Positions 24,385 through 32,956 of a stretch of DNA of 58,660 nucleotides are shown here, in pieces; position 1 is the stretch's first letter; the number at the start of each line of letters is the position of its first letter. The notes under the pieces were generated by a model. That model ran no database searches and was not told where the DNA came from. It saw nothing but the letters and a program-made list of their open reading frames with translations. The position numbers and the translations under genes were made by a program. This stretch comes from Bacteroidales bacterium UBA755 (GTDB lineage: Bacteria; Bacteroidota; Bacteroidia; Bacteroidales; UBA932). Location: the NCBI GenBank assembly GCA_002297815.1, contig DBKH01000056.1:1919-60578 (forward strand). Direction: 5' to 3'.

Positions 24385-25409
24385 TCCTTCACGTTCTTCA
24401 AAGCCTCGCGAACTTTTGCCTCGATCTCATCGCAGAGCTCCTGATTGTCCTTAAGAAGTTGCTTGGTGGCCTCTCGTCCTTGGGCGAGTTTCTGGTCTCC
24501 ATAGCTAAACCATGAGCCGCTCTTGCCCACAATGCCATATTCAACACCTAGGTCGAGAATCTCTCCAGCGTGAGAAATACCCTCTCCGAACACAATGTCG
24601 AACTCTGCCTTCTTGAAAGGAGGAGCCATCTTGTTCTTGACCACCTTGACGCGTGTACGGTTGCCTAGAGCCTCTTCTCCATCTTTTAGCTGCGTGGTCT
24701 TGCGGACATCAATGCGGACGGATGCGTAGAATTTCAGAGCGTTACCTCCAGTCGTGGTCTCCGGGTTGCCGAACATAATTCCAATCTTCTCTCTTAGCTG
24801 GTTGATGAATATGCAGCAAGTGTTTGTTTTGGAAATGTTTGCGGTCAACTTGCGAAGAGCCTGACTCATGAGTCTTGCTTGGAGCCCCACTTTGTTGTCA
24901 CCCATTTCTCCCTCAATCTCAGCTTTAGGAGTCAGTGCTGCGACTGAATCGACAACGATAATGTCAATCGCTCCCGACCGGATCAGGTTATCAGCAATCT
25001 CCAATGCCTGCTCACCGTTATCAGGCTGCGAGATCAGCAAAGTCTCAAGGTTGACACCTAAAGCCTTAGCATAGGTCCTGTCAAAAGCATGCTCCGCGTC
25101 AATCATTGCCGCGATGCCCCCTTGTTTCTGAGCCTCAGCAATTGCATGGATGGCCAAAGTAGTCTTACCGCTGGATTCCGGACCATAGATCTCCACAATC
25201 CTTCCGCGAGGATAGCCTCCTATTCCAAGTGCGTGGTCAAGTGCGACGGAACCGCTAGGAATGACCTGCACGTCCCATTGTGGCTGTTCTCCCAGCTTCA
25301 TGATCGTTCCTTTCCCGTAGTCTTTCTCAATCTTGTCGATCGTGGCCTGCAGCGCCTTAAGTTTTGCAGCACCTGCGTCTGTGGCCTTAGCCTCTACCTC
25401 TTTTGCCAT
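24381..25409 (-). CDS. recA: Recombinase A
   Basis: A 342-residue RecA. The start at 25409 gives MAKEVEAKATDAGAAKLKAL; longer in-frame readings have no RecA-like sequence. Walker A is GPESSGKTT (76-84); Walker B region IIVVDSVAALTPKAE; DNA-binding loops INQLREKIGIMFGNPETTTGG. It drives homologous recombination and LexA-type SOS control where present. Its regulator-like partner recX is nearby at 29006, on the other strand. Confidence 0.96.
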   Translation of the reverse strand: MAKEVEAKATDAGAAKLKALQATIDKIEKDYGKGTIMKLGEQPQWDVQVIPSGSVALDHALGIGGYPRGRIVEIYGPESSGKTTLAIHAIAEAQKQGGIAAMIDAEHAFDRTYAKALGVNLETLLISQPDNGEQALEIADNLIRSGAIDIIVVDSVAALTPKAEIEGEMGDNKVGLQARLMSQALRKLTANISKTNTCCIFINQLREKIGIMFGNPETTTGGNALKFYASVRIDVRKTTQLKDGEEALGNRTRVKVVKNKMAPPFKKAEFDIVFGEGISHAGEILDLGVEYGIVGKSGSWFSYGDQKLAQGREATKQLLKDNQELCDEIEAKVREALKNVKD

Positions 25410-25464
25410 AATGATGTAATAATAATTGTTAGTAGTTTTGGGCGAAAAGATGTCGCCTTTGTGA

Positions 25465-25472
25465 CAAAGATA
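25465..25472 (-). promoter_or_regulatory. Predicted -7 promoter element for recA
   Basis: TATCTTTG on the minus strand, about 56 bases upstream of the recA start. No obvious LexA box was seen. Confidence 0.5.
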
Positions 25473-25505
25473 AGAATTTACGTCCAATCCGGTGTTATTT
25501 TTCAT

Positions 25506-25513
25506 TAATTTTG
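25506..25513 (+). promoter_or_regulatory. Predicted -7 promoter element for rlmN
   Basis: TAATTTTG, an exact TAnnTTTG match, 25 bases upstream of the rlmN ATG. It is back to back with the recA promoter. Confidence 0.55.
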
Positions 25514-25538
25514 TAGTAGAAAAACAAACGAGATAATT

Positions 25539-26558
25539 ATGCGTGAGCAATTGCTGGGTAAGACCCCAGATGAACTGAAGGAAATAGCGTTGAAAGTCGG
25601 TCTGCCTGCCTTCACGGGCAAGCAGATTTCTGGTTGGTTGTACGGACGTAAGGTTAGGAGCATAGACGAGATGACCAACATCTCAAAGATAGGACGCGAG
25701 AGACTTAAAGAGGAATATTCACTTGGCGTGACTGTGCCTTCGACTTGCCAGATCTCTTCCGACGGGACGAAGAAATACCTTTTCCCCATAGGAGATGGCA
25801 ATGCTGTTGAGGCGGTGATGATTCCCGATGACGACAGAAAAACCTTATGTGTGTCATCACAGGCTGGTTGCCGCATGGGCTGCCGTTTCTGCATGACCGG
25901 AAGGCAAGGCTTCCATGGCAACCTCACTACGGCTCAGATTCTTTCGCAATTCATCGGCATCGATGAGGCTAGCGAATTGACAAACGCTGTGTTCATGGGA
26001 ATGGGAGAGCCGTTGGACAACTTTGGCAATGTGATGAAAGCTATAGAAGTACTGACGGCAGACTGGGGATTTGGATGGAGCCCTAAGCGGATCACCCTCT
26101 CGACGATAGGTCTACTCCCGAACTTGAAGAAGTATCTCGATTCAACGCGCTGCCACCTTGCTGTCAGCCTTCACAATCCTTTCCCTGACGAAAGGGCGGA
26201 GATGATGCCGGTTCAAAAGGCTTGGCCGGTTCAGGATGTGATCGACATGATTCGTGAATATGATTTCTCAGGTCAACGGAGAGTGAGTTTTGAATATACC
26301 ATGTTCGCTGGCCTGAATGATGACAAGCGACATGCGGATGCCCTAATCAGGCTTCTCCGTGGATTAGAATGCAGGGTCAACCTGATTCGTTTCCACAAGA
26401 TTCCTGACGCACCTTTTGAGTCTTCACCGCAGATCATGATGGAAAACTTTAGGGATAGGCTTTCTAATCACGGAATTACTTGTACGATAAGGGCTTCCAG
26501 AGGTGAAGACATCCTGGCAGCTTGCGGAATGTTGGCAGGTGAGCATAGGAAAAACTGA
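25539..26558 (+). CDS. rlmN: Dual-specificity RNA methyltransferase RlmN
   Basis: A 339-residue radical SAM enzyme that makes 2-methyladenosine at A2503 of 23S rRNA (and A37 of some tRNAs). The iron-sulfur motif is CRMGCRFC (Cys111, 115, 118). Other blocks are FMGMGEPLDNFGNV, the methyl-accepting region preceding the C-terminal Cys in ILAACGMLAG, and the C-terminal GxTCTIRASRGED. Length and motifs are normal. It is the first gene of a plus-strand run that includes the patatin protein and recX. Confidence 0.94.
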   Translation: MREQLLGKTPDELKEIALKVGLPAFTGKQISGWLYGRKVRSIDEMTNISKIGRERLKEEYSLGVTVPSTCQISSDGTKKYLFPIGDGNAVEAVMIPDDDRKTLCVSSQAGCRMGCRFCMTGRQGFHGNLTTAQILSQFIGIDEASELTNAVFMGMGEPLDNFGNVMKAIEVLTADWGFGWSPKRITLSTIGLLPNLKKYLDSTRCHLAVSLHNPFPDERAEMMPVQKAWPVQDVIDMIREYDFSGQRRVSFEYTMFAGLNDDKRHADALIRLLRGLECRVNLIRFHKIPDAPFESSPQIMMENFRDRLSNHGITCTIRASRGEDILAACGMLAGEHRKN

Positions 26559-26577
26559 TTTATCAATATAATAACAA

Positions 26578-29001
26578 ATGACTATGGGAACGAGAATATT
26601 CAGAATAGTAGCATCGTTGGCCGTGATGGCTATCATGTTGCCGACAGTGTCCGCTCAACCTCAGCACTCAGTTCTGGATGAGAAGCGCGAAGCAGTAGAT
26701 CTAAGAGTTGAGAAGATTAGACATAAACTAGATTCAATAAGGAACGTCAGACATCGTCCGACCGTGGCTCTTGTACTTAGTGGAGGTGGTGCCAAAGGGG
26801 CGGCACATGTTGGGGTCATCAAGTACCTTGAGTCAATAGGAATGCCGATTGACATCGTGATGGGAACAAGTATGGGTGGCTTGGTAGGTGGCATCTATGC
26901 GCTTGGTTATGATGCGGATCATCTAGACTCAATCATCCGCAACATTGATTGGGACATGGCCTTGAGTGACAAGGTACCTAGGGACTATCTGTCATATTCA
27001 TCTATTAAATATAAGGAGAAATATGCCCTGTCCTTCCCATTCCTTTATGACAAGAATGAGTACTTACATATGAAGGGTGCTGACCAAGACTATATGCGTA
27101 GGGCGGATGACATCCATTTCGGAGCCGGACAGGCTGATGCTACAAGCATGGTGAAGGACAACCTTTTGGGTAGTCTTCCTTCTGGAATGGTCTATGGACA
27201 GAATGTCAACAACATCCTTAGCTCTCTTTCAGTTGGTTATCAGGATGTAATTGATTTTTATGACCTTCCGATTCCGTTTTTGTGCGTGGCCACTGATTTG
27301 GTGTCAGGAACTGCTAAGATCTGGACGAAAGGCAAACTTAATACCGCGCTCCGTTCCACTATGTCGATTCCTGGCCTTTTTGCACCTGTCAGGGTTGACG
27401 GAATGGTCTTGGTTGACGGTGGCATGAGAAACAATTATCCAACGGACCTAGCTAAAAAAGTCGGTGCAGACATCGTGATTGGAGTCAATCTTTCAGATGG
27501 CTATAAGAACTACAATCAGATCAACAATCTGGCCGACATCATCAACACAGGAATTGACATGCTCGGACGTTCGTCTTTCGAGTCCAATGTGGACATACCG
27601 AATGTGAACATCAAGCCGGATCTGCATGAGTATAACATGCTCAGTTTTGACACAAACAGCATAGACACCATCATCAACCGTGGCTATCAGGCAGCCATGG
27701 CTGTGGCCGACAAACTGGATTCAGTAAAGGCAGTGGTTGGTGCAGACAAGACGGTTCTCAGGAATGATCCGGCTCAGGACATCCGGCTCAGGAAAGTACT
27801 TGTCTCAGGAGTTGAAATTACCGGTGTGGACGACAACGAGAGCCTTTACCTAATGAAAAAGATTAAGGTGGGCGCTGGTGCCAGGATGGGCAACGAGGAG
27901 ATTGAGGATGCTGTGGCCACAATCTTTGGAACCAATGCTTTTGACTATGTGAACTATGAACTTGTCGGGGACGAGGAACCTTACCGTCTGAAATTTAACT
28001 GTAAGCGCGGTCCTGTATGCCAGTTAGGTCTCGGAGGCCGTTTCGACACTGAAGAAATTGTGTCCGTCCTGATCAACTTGGGTTGGGGTGTTCACAAGAT
28101 TCAAGGGTCTTCTCTTGACTTCACAGGAAAGGTCGGAACCAATCCTAACGCCAATGTGACATATTCATACATCTCACCTAAAGGGCTATCGTTCAATGTG
28201 ATGGCTGGAGTGCGCTATACAGACAGGAACACCTTTAGCATTGGTGACAACCGTTTCAGGATTAACTTCTTGGATGTGCGTCAGGAGATTTATCTATCTA
28301 ATTTCAAATGGTCAACGTTTTTTCTTAAGACCGGATTCAGAAACGACTACTACAATGTCAGTTCTCTGATGGCCGAACAAGCTTTCGGTGACTATGACGT
28401 CAACCAACTCTCCAACGACTACGTGACTTTCTTCTTTGACGCTCGCAAGGATTCCTTTGACAACGGCTACATTCCGACAAAAGGAAAGTCCGTTGGATTT
28501 ACCTACGAATGGGTGTTTGGCGGTGGACCTAACAAATTCAACAATTTCCATTCTTTCCAGTTTGACGTCAAGAAGGTTTTCGGTGGGGATTCATTTGCAT
28601 TCATTCCTTCTTTGGATCTGAGGTATCTCCTTGGAGAGGAAGTCCCGGTTCCATTCACCAACACGATTGGTGGAAGCATGGCCGGGCGCTACTTGGACCA
28701 GCAGATTCCGTTTATAGGCATCAATAATGCTGCTGCCATGCAGAAAATTCTGACAGTTGCGAGGGCTGATTGTAGGGTTAAGTTGATGAAGAACAATTAC
28801 TTGTCTATGATTGCAAACTATGTTGCATCGTGTGATGAGTTATCCTCTGTCAAAAAATGGAAGACAGAAGTCAGGGACTATTTCGGATGTGGACTTCAGT
28901 ACACCTACAATTCGATTATTGGTCCTGTGAGCGCGAATATTCATTGGTCTGACTATACCCACAATGTTGGTTTTTACTTTAGTATAGGCTATGATTTCTA
29001 G
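26578..29001 (+). CDS. Patatin-like phospholipase with POTRA and outer-membrane barrel
   Basis: An 807-residue exported protein. The signal peptide ends VSAQ (about 26). The patatin domain has the oxyanion loop GGGAKGAAHVG (69-79), nucleophile Ser98 in GTSMGG and catalytic Asp280 in DGGMRNNYP. A POTRA-like segment follows (VEITGVDDNE ... KIKVGAGARMGNEEIED), then a C-terminal Omp85-type beta-barrel ending in aromatic strands (VGFYFSIGYDF). The architecture matches the RssA/PlpD-like outer-membrane phospholipases of Bacteroidota. It probably acts on phospholipids at the outer membrane. It overlaps the possible upstream start of recX. Confidence 0.9.
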   Translation: MTMGTRIFRIVASLAVMAIMLPTVSAQPQHSVLDEKREAVDLRVEKIRHKLDSIRNVRHRPTVALVLSGGGAKGAAHVGVIKYLESIGMPIDIVMGTSMGGLVGGIYALGYDADHLDSIIRNIDWDMALSDKVPRDYLSYSSIKYKEKYALSFPFLYDKNEYLHMKGADQDYMRRADDIHFGAGQADATSMVKDNLLGSLPSGMVYGQNVNNILSSLSVGYQDVIDFYDLPIPFLCVATDLVSGTAKIWTKGKLNTALRSTMSIPGLFAPVRVDGMVLVDGGMRNNYPTDLAKKVGADIVIGVNLSDGYKNYNQINNLADIINTGIDMLGRSSFESNVDIPNVNIKPDLHEYNMLSFDTNSIDTIINRGYQAAMAVADKLDSVKAVVGADKTVLRNDPAQDIRLRKVLVSGVEITGVDDNESLYLMKKIKVGAGARMGNEEIEDAVATIFGTNAFDYVNYELVGDEEPYRLKFNCKRGPVCQLGLGGRFDTEEIVSVLINLGWGVHKIQGSSLDFTGKVGTNPNANVTYSYISPKGLSFNVMAGVRYTDRNTFSIGDNRFRINFLDVRQEIYLSNFKWSTFFLKTGFRNDYYNVSSLMAEQAFGDYDVNQLSNDYVTFFFDARKDSFDNGYIPTKGKSVGFTYEWVFGGGPNKFNNFHSFQFDVKKVFGGDSFAFIPSLDLRYLLGEEVPVPFTNTIGGSMAGRYLDQQIPFIGINNAAAMQKILTVARADCRVKLMKNNYLSMIANYVASCDELSSVKKWKTEVRDYFGCGLQYTYNSIIGPVSANIHWSDYTHNVGFYFSIGYDF

Positions 29002-29005
29002 CGGT

Positions 29006-29470
29006 ATGGATGAATATGTAAAAGTGCTTGACAAGTTGCAGGCTCAGTGCGTAAAGAGGGAGTATTGCCGCTCTGACATATTCAGAAAAGCTCTTTTGGC
29101 CTTTGAGGGCGACAAGGAGTCGGCTGAAAGAGTGGTCTCGGCCCTTGTGGAAGATCGGTTTGTCGATGATGCTCGCTATGCTGCGGCTTTTTCGAGGGAA
29201 AAGTCTCGCCTTTCGGGATGGGGACCAGCGAAGATCTCTTTCGCCTTGAGTGGCAAGGGAATATCCAAGGATGTCATCTCCACAGCGTTAAAAGAAATAG
29301 ATTCAGATGAAGCTGACCGTAAGATGCTGTCTGTCCTAGAGACTAAGTACCGTGTTTTGCAGGGCGATCCTCAAGAGAAGTTCAAGCTTATCAAATTCGG
29401 TCTCACAAGAGGGTACGATTATGACAAGATCGCACCTGCCGTGGATGAGATTTTAAAGAAGAATAGTTAA
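29006..29470 (+). CDS. recX: Regulatory protein RecX
   Basis: A 154-residue helical protein of the RecX family, which binds RecA filaments and limits RecA activity. Signature blocks are KREYCRSDIFRKAL, ALVEDRFVDDARYAAAFSREKSRLSGWGPAKI and FGLTRGYDYDKI. I take the ATG at 29006 (MDEYVKVL). An ATG at 28991 is in frame but would overlap the patatin stop region by 11 bases and adds only five residues. It is about 3.6 kb from recA, on the opposite strand. Confidence 0.9.
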   Translation: MDEYVKVLDKLQAQCVKREYCRSDIFRKALLAFEGDKESAERVVSALVEDRFVDDARYAAAFSREKSRLSGWGPAKISFALSGKGISKDVISTALKEIDSDEADRKMLSVLETKYRVLQGDPQEKFKLIKFGLTRGYDYDKIAPAVDEILKKNS

Positions 29471-29545
29471 ATTTGCATGATGTGAGCCAATAGAATGGTC
29501 TTTATGACGTGCCTTGGCGAGAAAGTCGAACTTAATTCAAAGAAT

Positions 29546-30487
29546 ATGAATGCAATAGTAAAAACCGAATTCAATCTGCCGGGACAGGTTGGAAAGTATG
29601 TCGGTAAGGTCCGTGATGTGTACGACATTGACGGGCAGTATCTCGTGATGGTGGTAACAGACAGAATCTCTGCTTTTGATGTGGTTTTGCCGGAAGGAAT
29701 CCCTTACAAAGGTCAGGTCCTGAATCGCATTGCAGCCAAGTTCTTGGATGCAACTTCGGACATCCTTCCAAACTGGAAAGTAGCCGTTCCGGATCCTGCT
29801 GTCACCATTGGACACAAGTGTGAGCCTTTCAAGGTGGAGATGGTCATCCGTGGCTATCTTGCTGGTCATGCATGGAGAGAGTATAAGGCTGGGAAAAGGA
29901 CAATTTGCGGTGTTGCCATGCCGGACGGCATGGTAGAGAACCAAAAATTCCCTGAGCCGCTTGTGACTCCGACCTCAAAGGCTGCCGAGGGTCACGATGA
30001 GGACATCTCCAAGGAAGAGATTATCGCTCAGGGACTTGTGGGCCGTGAGGATTACGAAAAGTTGGAAGCTTACACAAGATCTCTTTATCAGAGAGGTTGC
30101 GAGATTGCTGCTAAGCATGGTTTGATCTTGGTGGACACTAAGTACGAGTTCGGAAAGAAAGACGGACAGATCTACCTCATGGACGAGATTCACACTCCGG
30201 ATTCTTCGCGTTACTTCTATTCCGAGGGTTACGAAGAAAGGCTTGCCAATGGCGAGCATCAGAGGCAGCTTTCCAAGGAGTTTGTCCGTGAGTGGCTGAT
30301 GGCCAACGGATTCCAGGGACAGGAGGGGCAGAAAGTCCCTGAGATGACTCCTGAGGTTGTGGCTGGGATCTCTGACCGCTACATCGAACTCTACGAGCAC
30401 ATCACCGGAGATAAGTTTGAGAAAACTGAATATTCCGCTGACAGCATCGAGTCCAACGTCAAGGCTTGCCTTGAGGGTCTGAAATAA
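29546..30487 (+). CDS. purC: Phosphoribosylaminoimidazole-succinocarboxamide synthase
   Basis: A 313-residue SAICAR synthetase for purine synthesis: it joins CAIR and aspartate with ATP. The start at 29546 (MNAIVKTEFNLPGQ) is preferred; an earlier in-frame start adds unrelated residues. Blocks are GKVRDVYDIDG, VVTDRISAFDVVLPEGIPYKG, RGYLAGHAWREY, VTPTSKAAEGHDEDIS and DTKYEFG followed by DEIHTPDSSRYFY. This long-type PurC is common in Bacteroidota. Family A repeats follow the stop. Confidence 0.94.
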   Translation: MNAIVKTEFNLPGQVGKYVGKVRDVYDIDGQYLVMVVTDRISAFDVVLPEGIPYKGQVLNRIAAKFLDATSDILPNWKVAVPDPAVTIGHKCEPFKVEMVIRGYLAGHAWREYKAGKRTICGVAMPDGMVENQKFPEPLVTPTSKAAEGHDEDISKEEIIAQGLVGREDYEKLEAYTRSLYQRGCEIAAKHGLILVDTKYEFGKKDGQIYLMDEIHTPDSSRYFYSEGYEERLANGEHQRQLSKEFVREWLMANGFQGQEGQKVPEMTPEVVAGISDRYIELYEHITGDKFEKTEYSADSIESNVKACLEGLK

Positions 30488-30498
30488 GAATACCGCTT

Positions 30499-30557
30499 AG
30501 TCACTTCGACAAGCCCAGTGACCGATCTGTTGTGGACTCTGAGCTTGTTGAAGGGTC
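30499..30557. repeat. Family A palindromic repeats between purC and the Mom-like gene
   Basis: A copy at 30499-30523 (AGTCACT, centre TCGACAAGCCC, AGTGACC) and a partial copy at 30539-30557 (CTGAGCTTGTTGAAGGGTC). The second overlaps an alternative upstream reading of the next gene, which argues against that longer start. Confidence 0.8.
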
Positions 30558-30565
30558 TTGAAACA

Positions 30566-31033
30566 ATGGACGGCCTGAAACGAATATACGCCCGCAACTG
30601 CGAGGTTCGAAGGATTGACAGGACGGTCGCTGAACCGTTCCTTCAATCCTTTCACCGTTTGGGCTACACCCGTTGCCGTCATCTCTACGGCTTGTTCGTG
30701 AACCGAGGCGGGGATATTCCTTTGGGAACCATGGTAGCTGTCGCTGGTTTTTCGGCTCCGAGAATATGGCGGAAAGGAGAACGTGAAGTTCGCTCCTGCG
30801 AGTGGATTCGTTACGCCTCATTGGAAGGCGTGGGAGTGGACGGAGGAATGGGCAAACTTCTGAAAGCCTTCATAGATGATGTGAGGCCAGACGATGTGAT
30901 GAGCTATGCTGATGCCTCATGGTCCGTTGGCGGAGTCTATCGTAAACTGGGTTTCACGGAAGAGGAACCGAAGGTGTTCCCTGACGGAAGCAAAAGCTTG
31001 AAGTTTAGGCTGAAAATTACTGAATATGAGTAG
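30566..31033 (+). CDS. GNAT-fold protein resembling Mom-type acyltransferases
   Basis: A 155-residue protein. The start at 30566 (MDGLKRIYARNCEV) avoids the repeat just upstream. The order of motifs is like the GNAT-fold Mom family of phage DNA modification enzymes: HLYGLFVNRGGDIPLGTMV, SCEWIRYASLEG, VDGGMGKLLKAFI, then MSYADASWSVGGVYRKLGF. Mom converts adenine to carbamoylmethyladenine; whether this chromosomal protein modifies DNA, a tRNA base or something else is unknown. It overlaps mtgA by 8 bases. It is not beside phage genes. Confidence 0.55.
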   Translation: MDGLKRIYARNCEVRRIDRTVAEPFLQSFHRLGYTRCRHLYGLFVNRGGDIPLGTMVAVAGFSAPRIWRKGEREVRSCEWIRYASLEGVGVDGGMGKLLKAFIDDVRPDDVMSYADASWSVGGVYRKLGFTEEEPKVFPDGSKSLKFRLKITEYE

Positions 31034-31742
31034 GAAAAAGAACCGTACCTTGTGGGGAAGACTATGGCGGCTGATGCTTATCAAGCTGCCGTTGGCTTTC
31101 TTTGCGGTCACTTTCCTGTGGGTATTGATTCTTAGATGGTGCCCTGTCTATGTCACTCCGCTCATGATTCAAAGATCGATTCAACACTGGAGCGACAGGA
31201 CTTTTCAAACACGCAAGACGTGGGTCCCTTACGAAAAGATCTCCCCAGAGATGGCCAAGGCAGTCATTGCCAGCGAGGACAACCTTTTTGACAAACACAA
31301 CGGCTTCGACTGGAAGGCGATCCGTCAGGCGCAAAAGGAATATGAGAGCGGCAAGCGTCGCAGAGGTGGCAGCACCATCTCCCAGCAGACGGCCAAGAAT
31401 GTCTTTCTGCTTCCTCATAAGTCCATGGTACGTAAGGGTTTCGAGGCATATTTCACTGTCTTGATTGAACTGATGTGGGACAAGGAGCGGATCATGGAAG
31501 TCTATCTGAATGTCGCTGAGATGGGTAAAGGAATATATGGCGTGGAGGCAGCTGCCGAGACTCATTTTGGCACTTCGGCAGCTAAGTTGACCCGTCGTCA
31601 GGCCTGCCTCATAGCCGCATGCCTCCCTAACCCTGTGAAACGCAATGCTGGCAAGCCTTCTTCTTACATAAGTAAGCGAGCGGGCGACATCGCTGCCCTA
31701 GAGCCCAAAATCGGCTATCCTGACTGGGTCTATCACAAATGA
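31026..31742 (+). CDS. mtgA: Monofunctional peptidoglycan glycosyltransferase
   Basis: A 238-residue GT51 enzyme. A single N-terminal membrane anchor (about 18-38) is followed by the catalytic domain. The catalytic Glu84 is in ASEDNLFDKHNGFDW; the second conserved motif is RRGGSTISQQTAKN (113-125); the third is ERIMEVYLNVAEMGKGIYG. It polymerises lipid II into glycan strands at the inner membrane without a transpeptidase domain. It overlaps the previous gene by 8 bases, so the two are translationally coupled. Confidence 0.93.
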   Translation: MSRKKNRTLWGRLWRLMLIKLPLAFFAVTFLWVLILRWCPVYVTPLMIQRSIQHWSDRTFQTRKTWVPYEKISPEMAKAVIASEDNLFDKHNGFDWKAIRQAQKEYESGKRRRGGSTISQQTAKNVFLLPHKSMVRKGFEAYFTVLIELMWDKERIMEVYLNVAEMGKGIYGVEAAAETHFGTSAAKLTRRQACLIAACLPNPVKRNAGKPSSYISKRAGDIAALEPKIGYPDWVYHK

Positions 31743-31784
31743 ATAACTTGGTTTCGGTGCGGATGGATTTCCCACCGTTTTTGT

Positions 31785-31792
31785 TATATTTG
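31785..31792 (+). promoter_or_regulatory. Predicted -7 promoter element for the sugar epimerase operon
   Basis: TATATTTG, an exact TAnnTTTG match, 111 bases upstream of the epimerase ATG. A cluster of family A repeats lies in the leader. Confidence 0.5.
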
Positions 31793-31807
31793 TAAACTTT
31801 GCAGAAT

Positions 31808-31866
31808 CTGTCACAGAGCCTGCCGAAGTGACGAGCTTGTCGAAGTGACAAGCCCACCGAAGTGAC
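31808..31866. repeat. Cluster of overlapping family A repeats in the epimerase leader
   Basis: Three truncated units follow each other: TGTCACAGAGCCTGCCGAAGTGAC, then GAGCTTGTCGAAGTGAC, then AAGCCCACCGAAGTGAC. Each shares the right half of the repeat. This suggests tandem growth by recombination. Confidence 0.75.
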
Positions 31867-31903
31867 GCAATAAACGATAATTGTAATTAAAAACAGAACT
31901 GAA

Positions 31904-32932
31904 ATGAAAATACTAGTTACCGGAGCTGCCGGATTCATCGGCTCAAGGCTGATGGCAAGACTGGCTGAAAGGGGAGACGTAGTTGTCGGACTGGACAACA
32001 TCAATGACTACTACGATGTACGTCTTAAGTACGGGAGACTGAAGGAGAACGGATTTAACGGTCCGTTCGAGGACGGTAACGTGGTTGCGAGCGTGAAATA
32101 CCCTAACTGCTGTTTCGTGAAGATGTCCATCTGCGACAAGGCTGCTTTGGATGCCCTTTTCGAAAATGAAAAGTTTGAAAGGGTAGTCAACCTCGCTGCA
32201 CAAGCCGGAGTGAGATATTCAATCACAAATCCTTACGTTTACCTTGAAAGCAACCTACACGGATTTCTGAATATTCTTGAGGCTTGCCGCAACTTCGGTG
32301 TGGAGCATCTGGTCTATGCATCTTCCAGCTCGATTTACGGGCTGAACGAAAAGGTTCCGTTCTCTGAGGACGACAAAGCCGACTGCCCAGTGAGCCTCTA
32401 CGGTGCGACCAAGAAAGCCAACGAGCTGATGGCCCATTCATATTCAAAACTTTATGGATTTGCCTCCACCGGACTTCGCTTTTTCACAGTCTATGGTCCG
32501 TGGGGCCGTCCTGACATGTCCCCGATGCTTTTCGCCTCTGCCATCGCCAAGGGTGAGCCTATCAAGGTCTTCAACGGTGGCGACATGATCCGTGATTTCA
32601 CCTATGTGGATGACATTGTGGAAGGGACTATCCGTGTGATCGACCACACCCCGAAGGCCGAGGAATGCGCTCACAATGTCCCTGCAAAGGTTTACAACAT
32701 AGGTTGCTCGCATCCTGTGAAGCTAATGGACTTCATTAGTGAGATCGAACAGGCCTACGGCAAGCCGGCCCAGAAAATTTTCCTTCCGATGCAGGCAGGA
32801 GATGTCTATCAGACCAACGCTGACACCACCAAACTGGAGACCGAACTCGGCTACAAGCCAAGCACAACCCTCCACGAAGGCATCCAACGTTTCATGGACT
32901 GGTACAAGAGTGACCTCAATCCGCTGAAGTAA
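31904..32932 (+). CDS. NAD-dependent sugar-nucleotide epimerase (UDP-glucuronate 4-epimerase type)
   Basis: A 342-residue short-chain dehydrogenase/reductase. The NAD motif is TGAAGFIGS (6-14) and the catalytic pair Tyr166-x3-Lys170 lies in SLYGATKKANE. The insert after the first strand (DNINDYYDVRLKYGRL) is typical of UDP-glucuronate C4-epimerases that supply UDP-galacturonate. It is the first gene of the plus-strand part of the polysaccharide locus, and the activated uronic acid would be used by the following glycosyltransferases. Substrate is inferred from subfamily resemblance. Confidence 0.85.
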   Translation: MKILVTGAAGFIGSRLMARLAERGDVVVGLDNINDYYDVRLKYGRLKENGFNGPFEDGNVVASVKYPNCCFVKMSICDKAALDALFENEKFERVVNLAAQAGVRYSITNPYVYLESNLHGFLNILEACRNFGVEHLVYASSSSIYGLNEKVPFSEDDKADCPVSLYGATKKANELMAHSYSKLYGFASTGLRFFTVYGPWGRPDMSPMLFASAIAKGEPIKVFNGGDMIRDFTYVDDIVEGTIRVIDHTPKAEECAHNVPAKVYNIGCSHPVKLMDFISEIEQAYGKPAQKIFLPMQAGDVYQTNADTTKLETELGYKPSTTLHEGIQRFMDWYKSDLNPLK

Positions 32933-32956
32933 CCTGCATGAAGTCCCTGATGCCGA

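Noticed and set aside
25410..25538. A LexA/SOS operator between recA and rlmN
   Set aside because: No convincing inverted repeat of a known LexA box was found.
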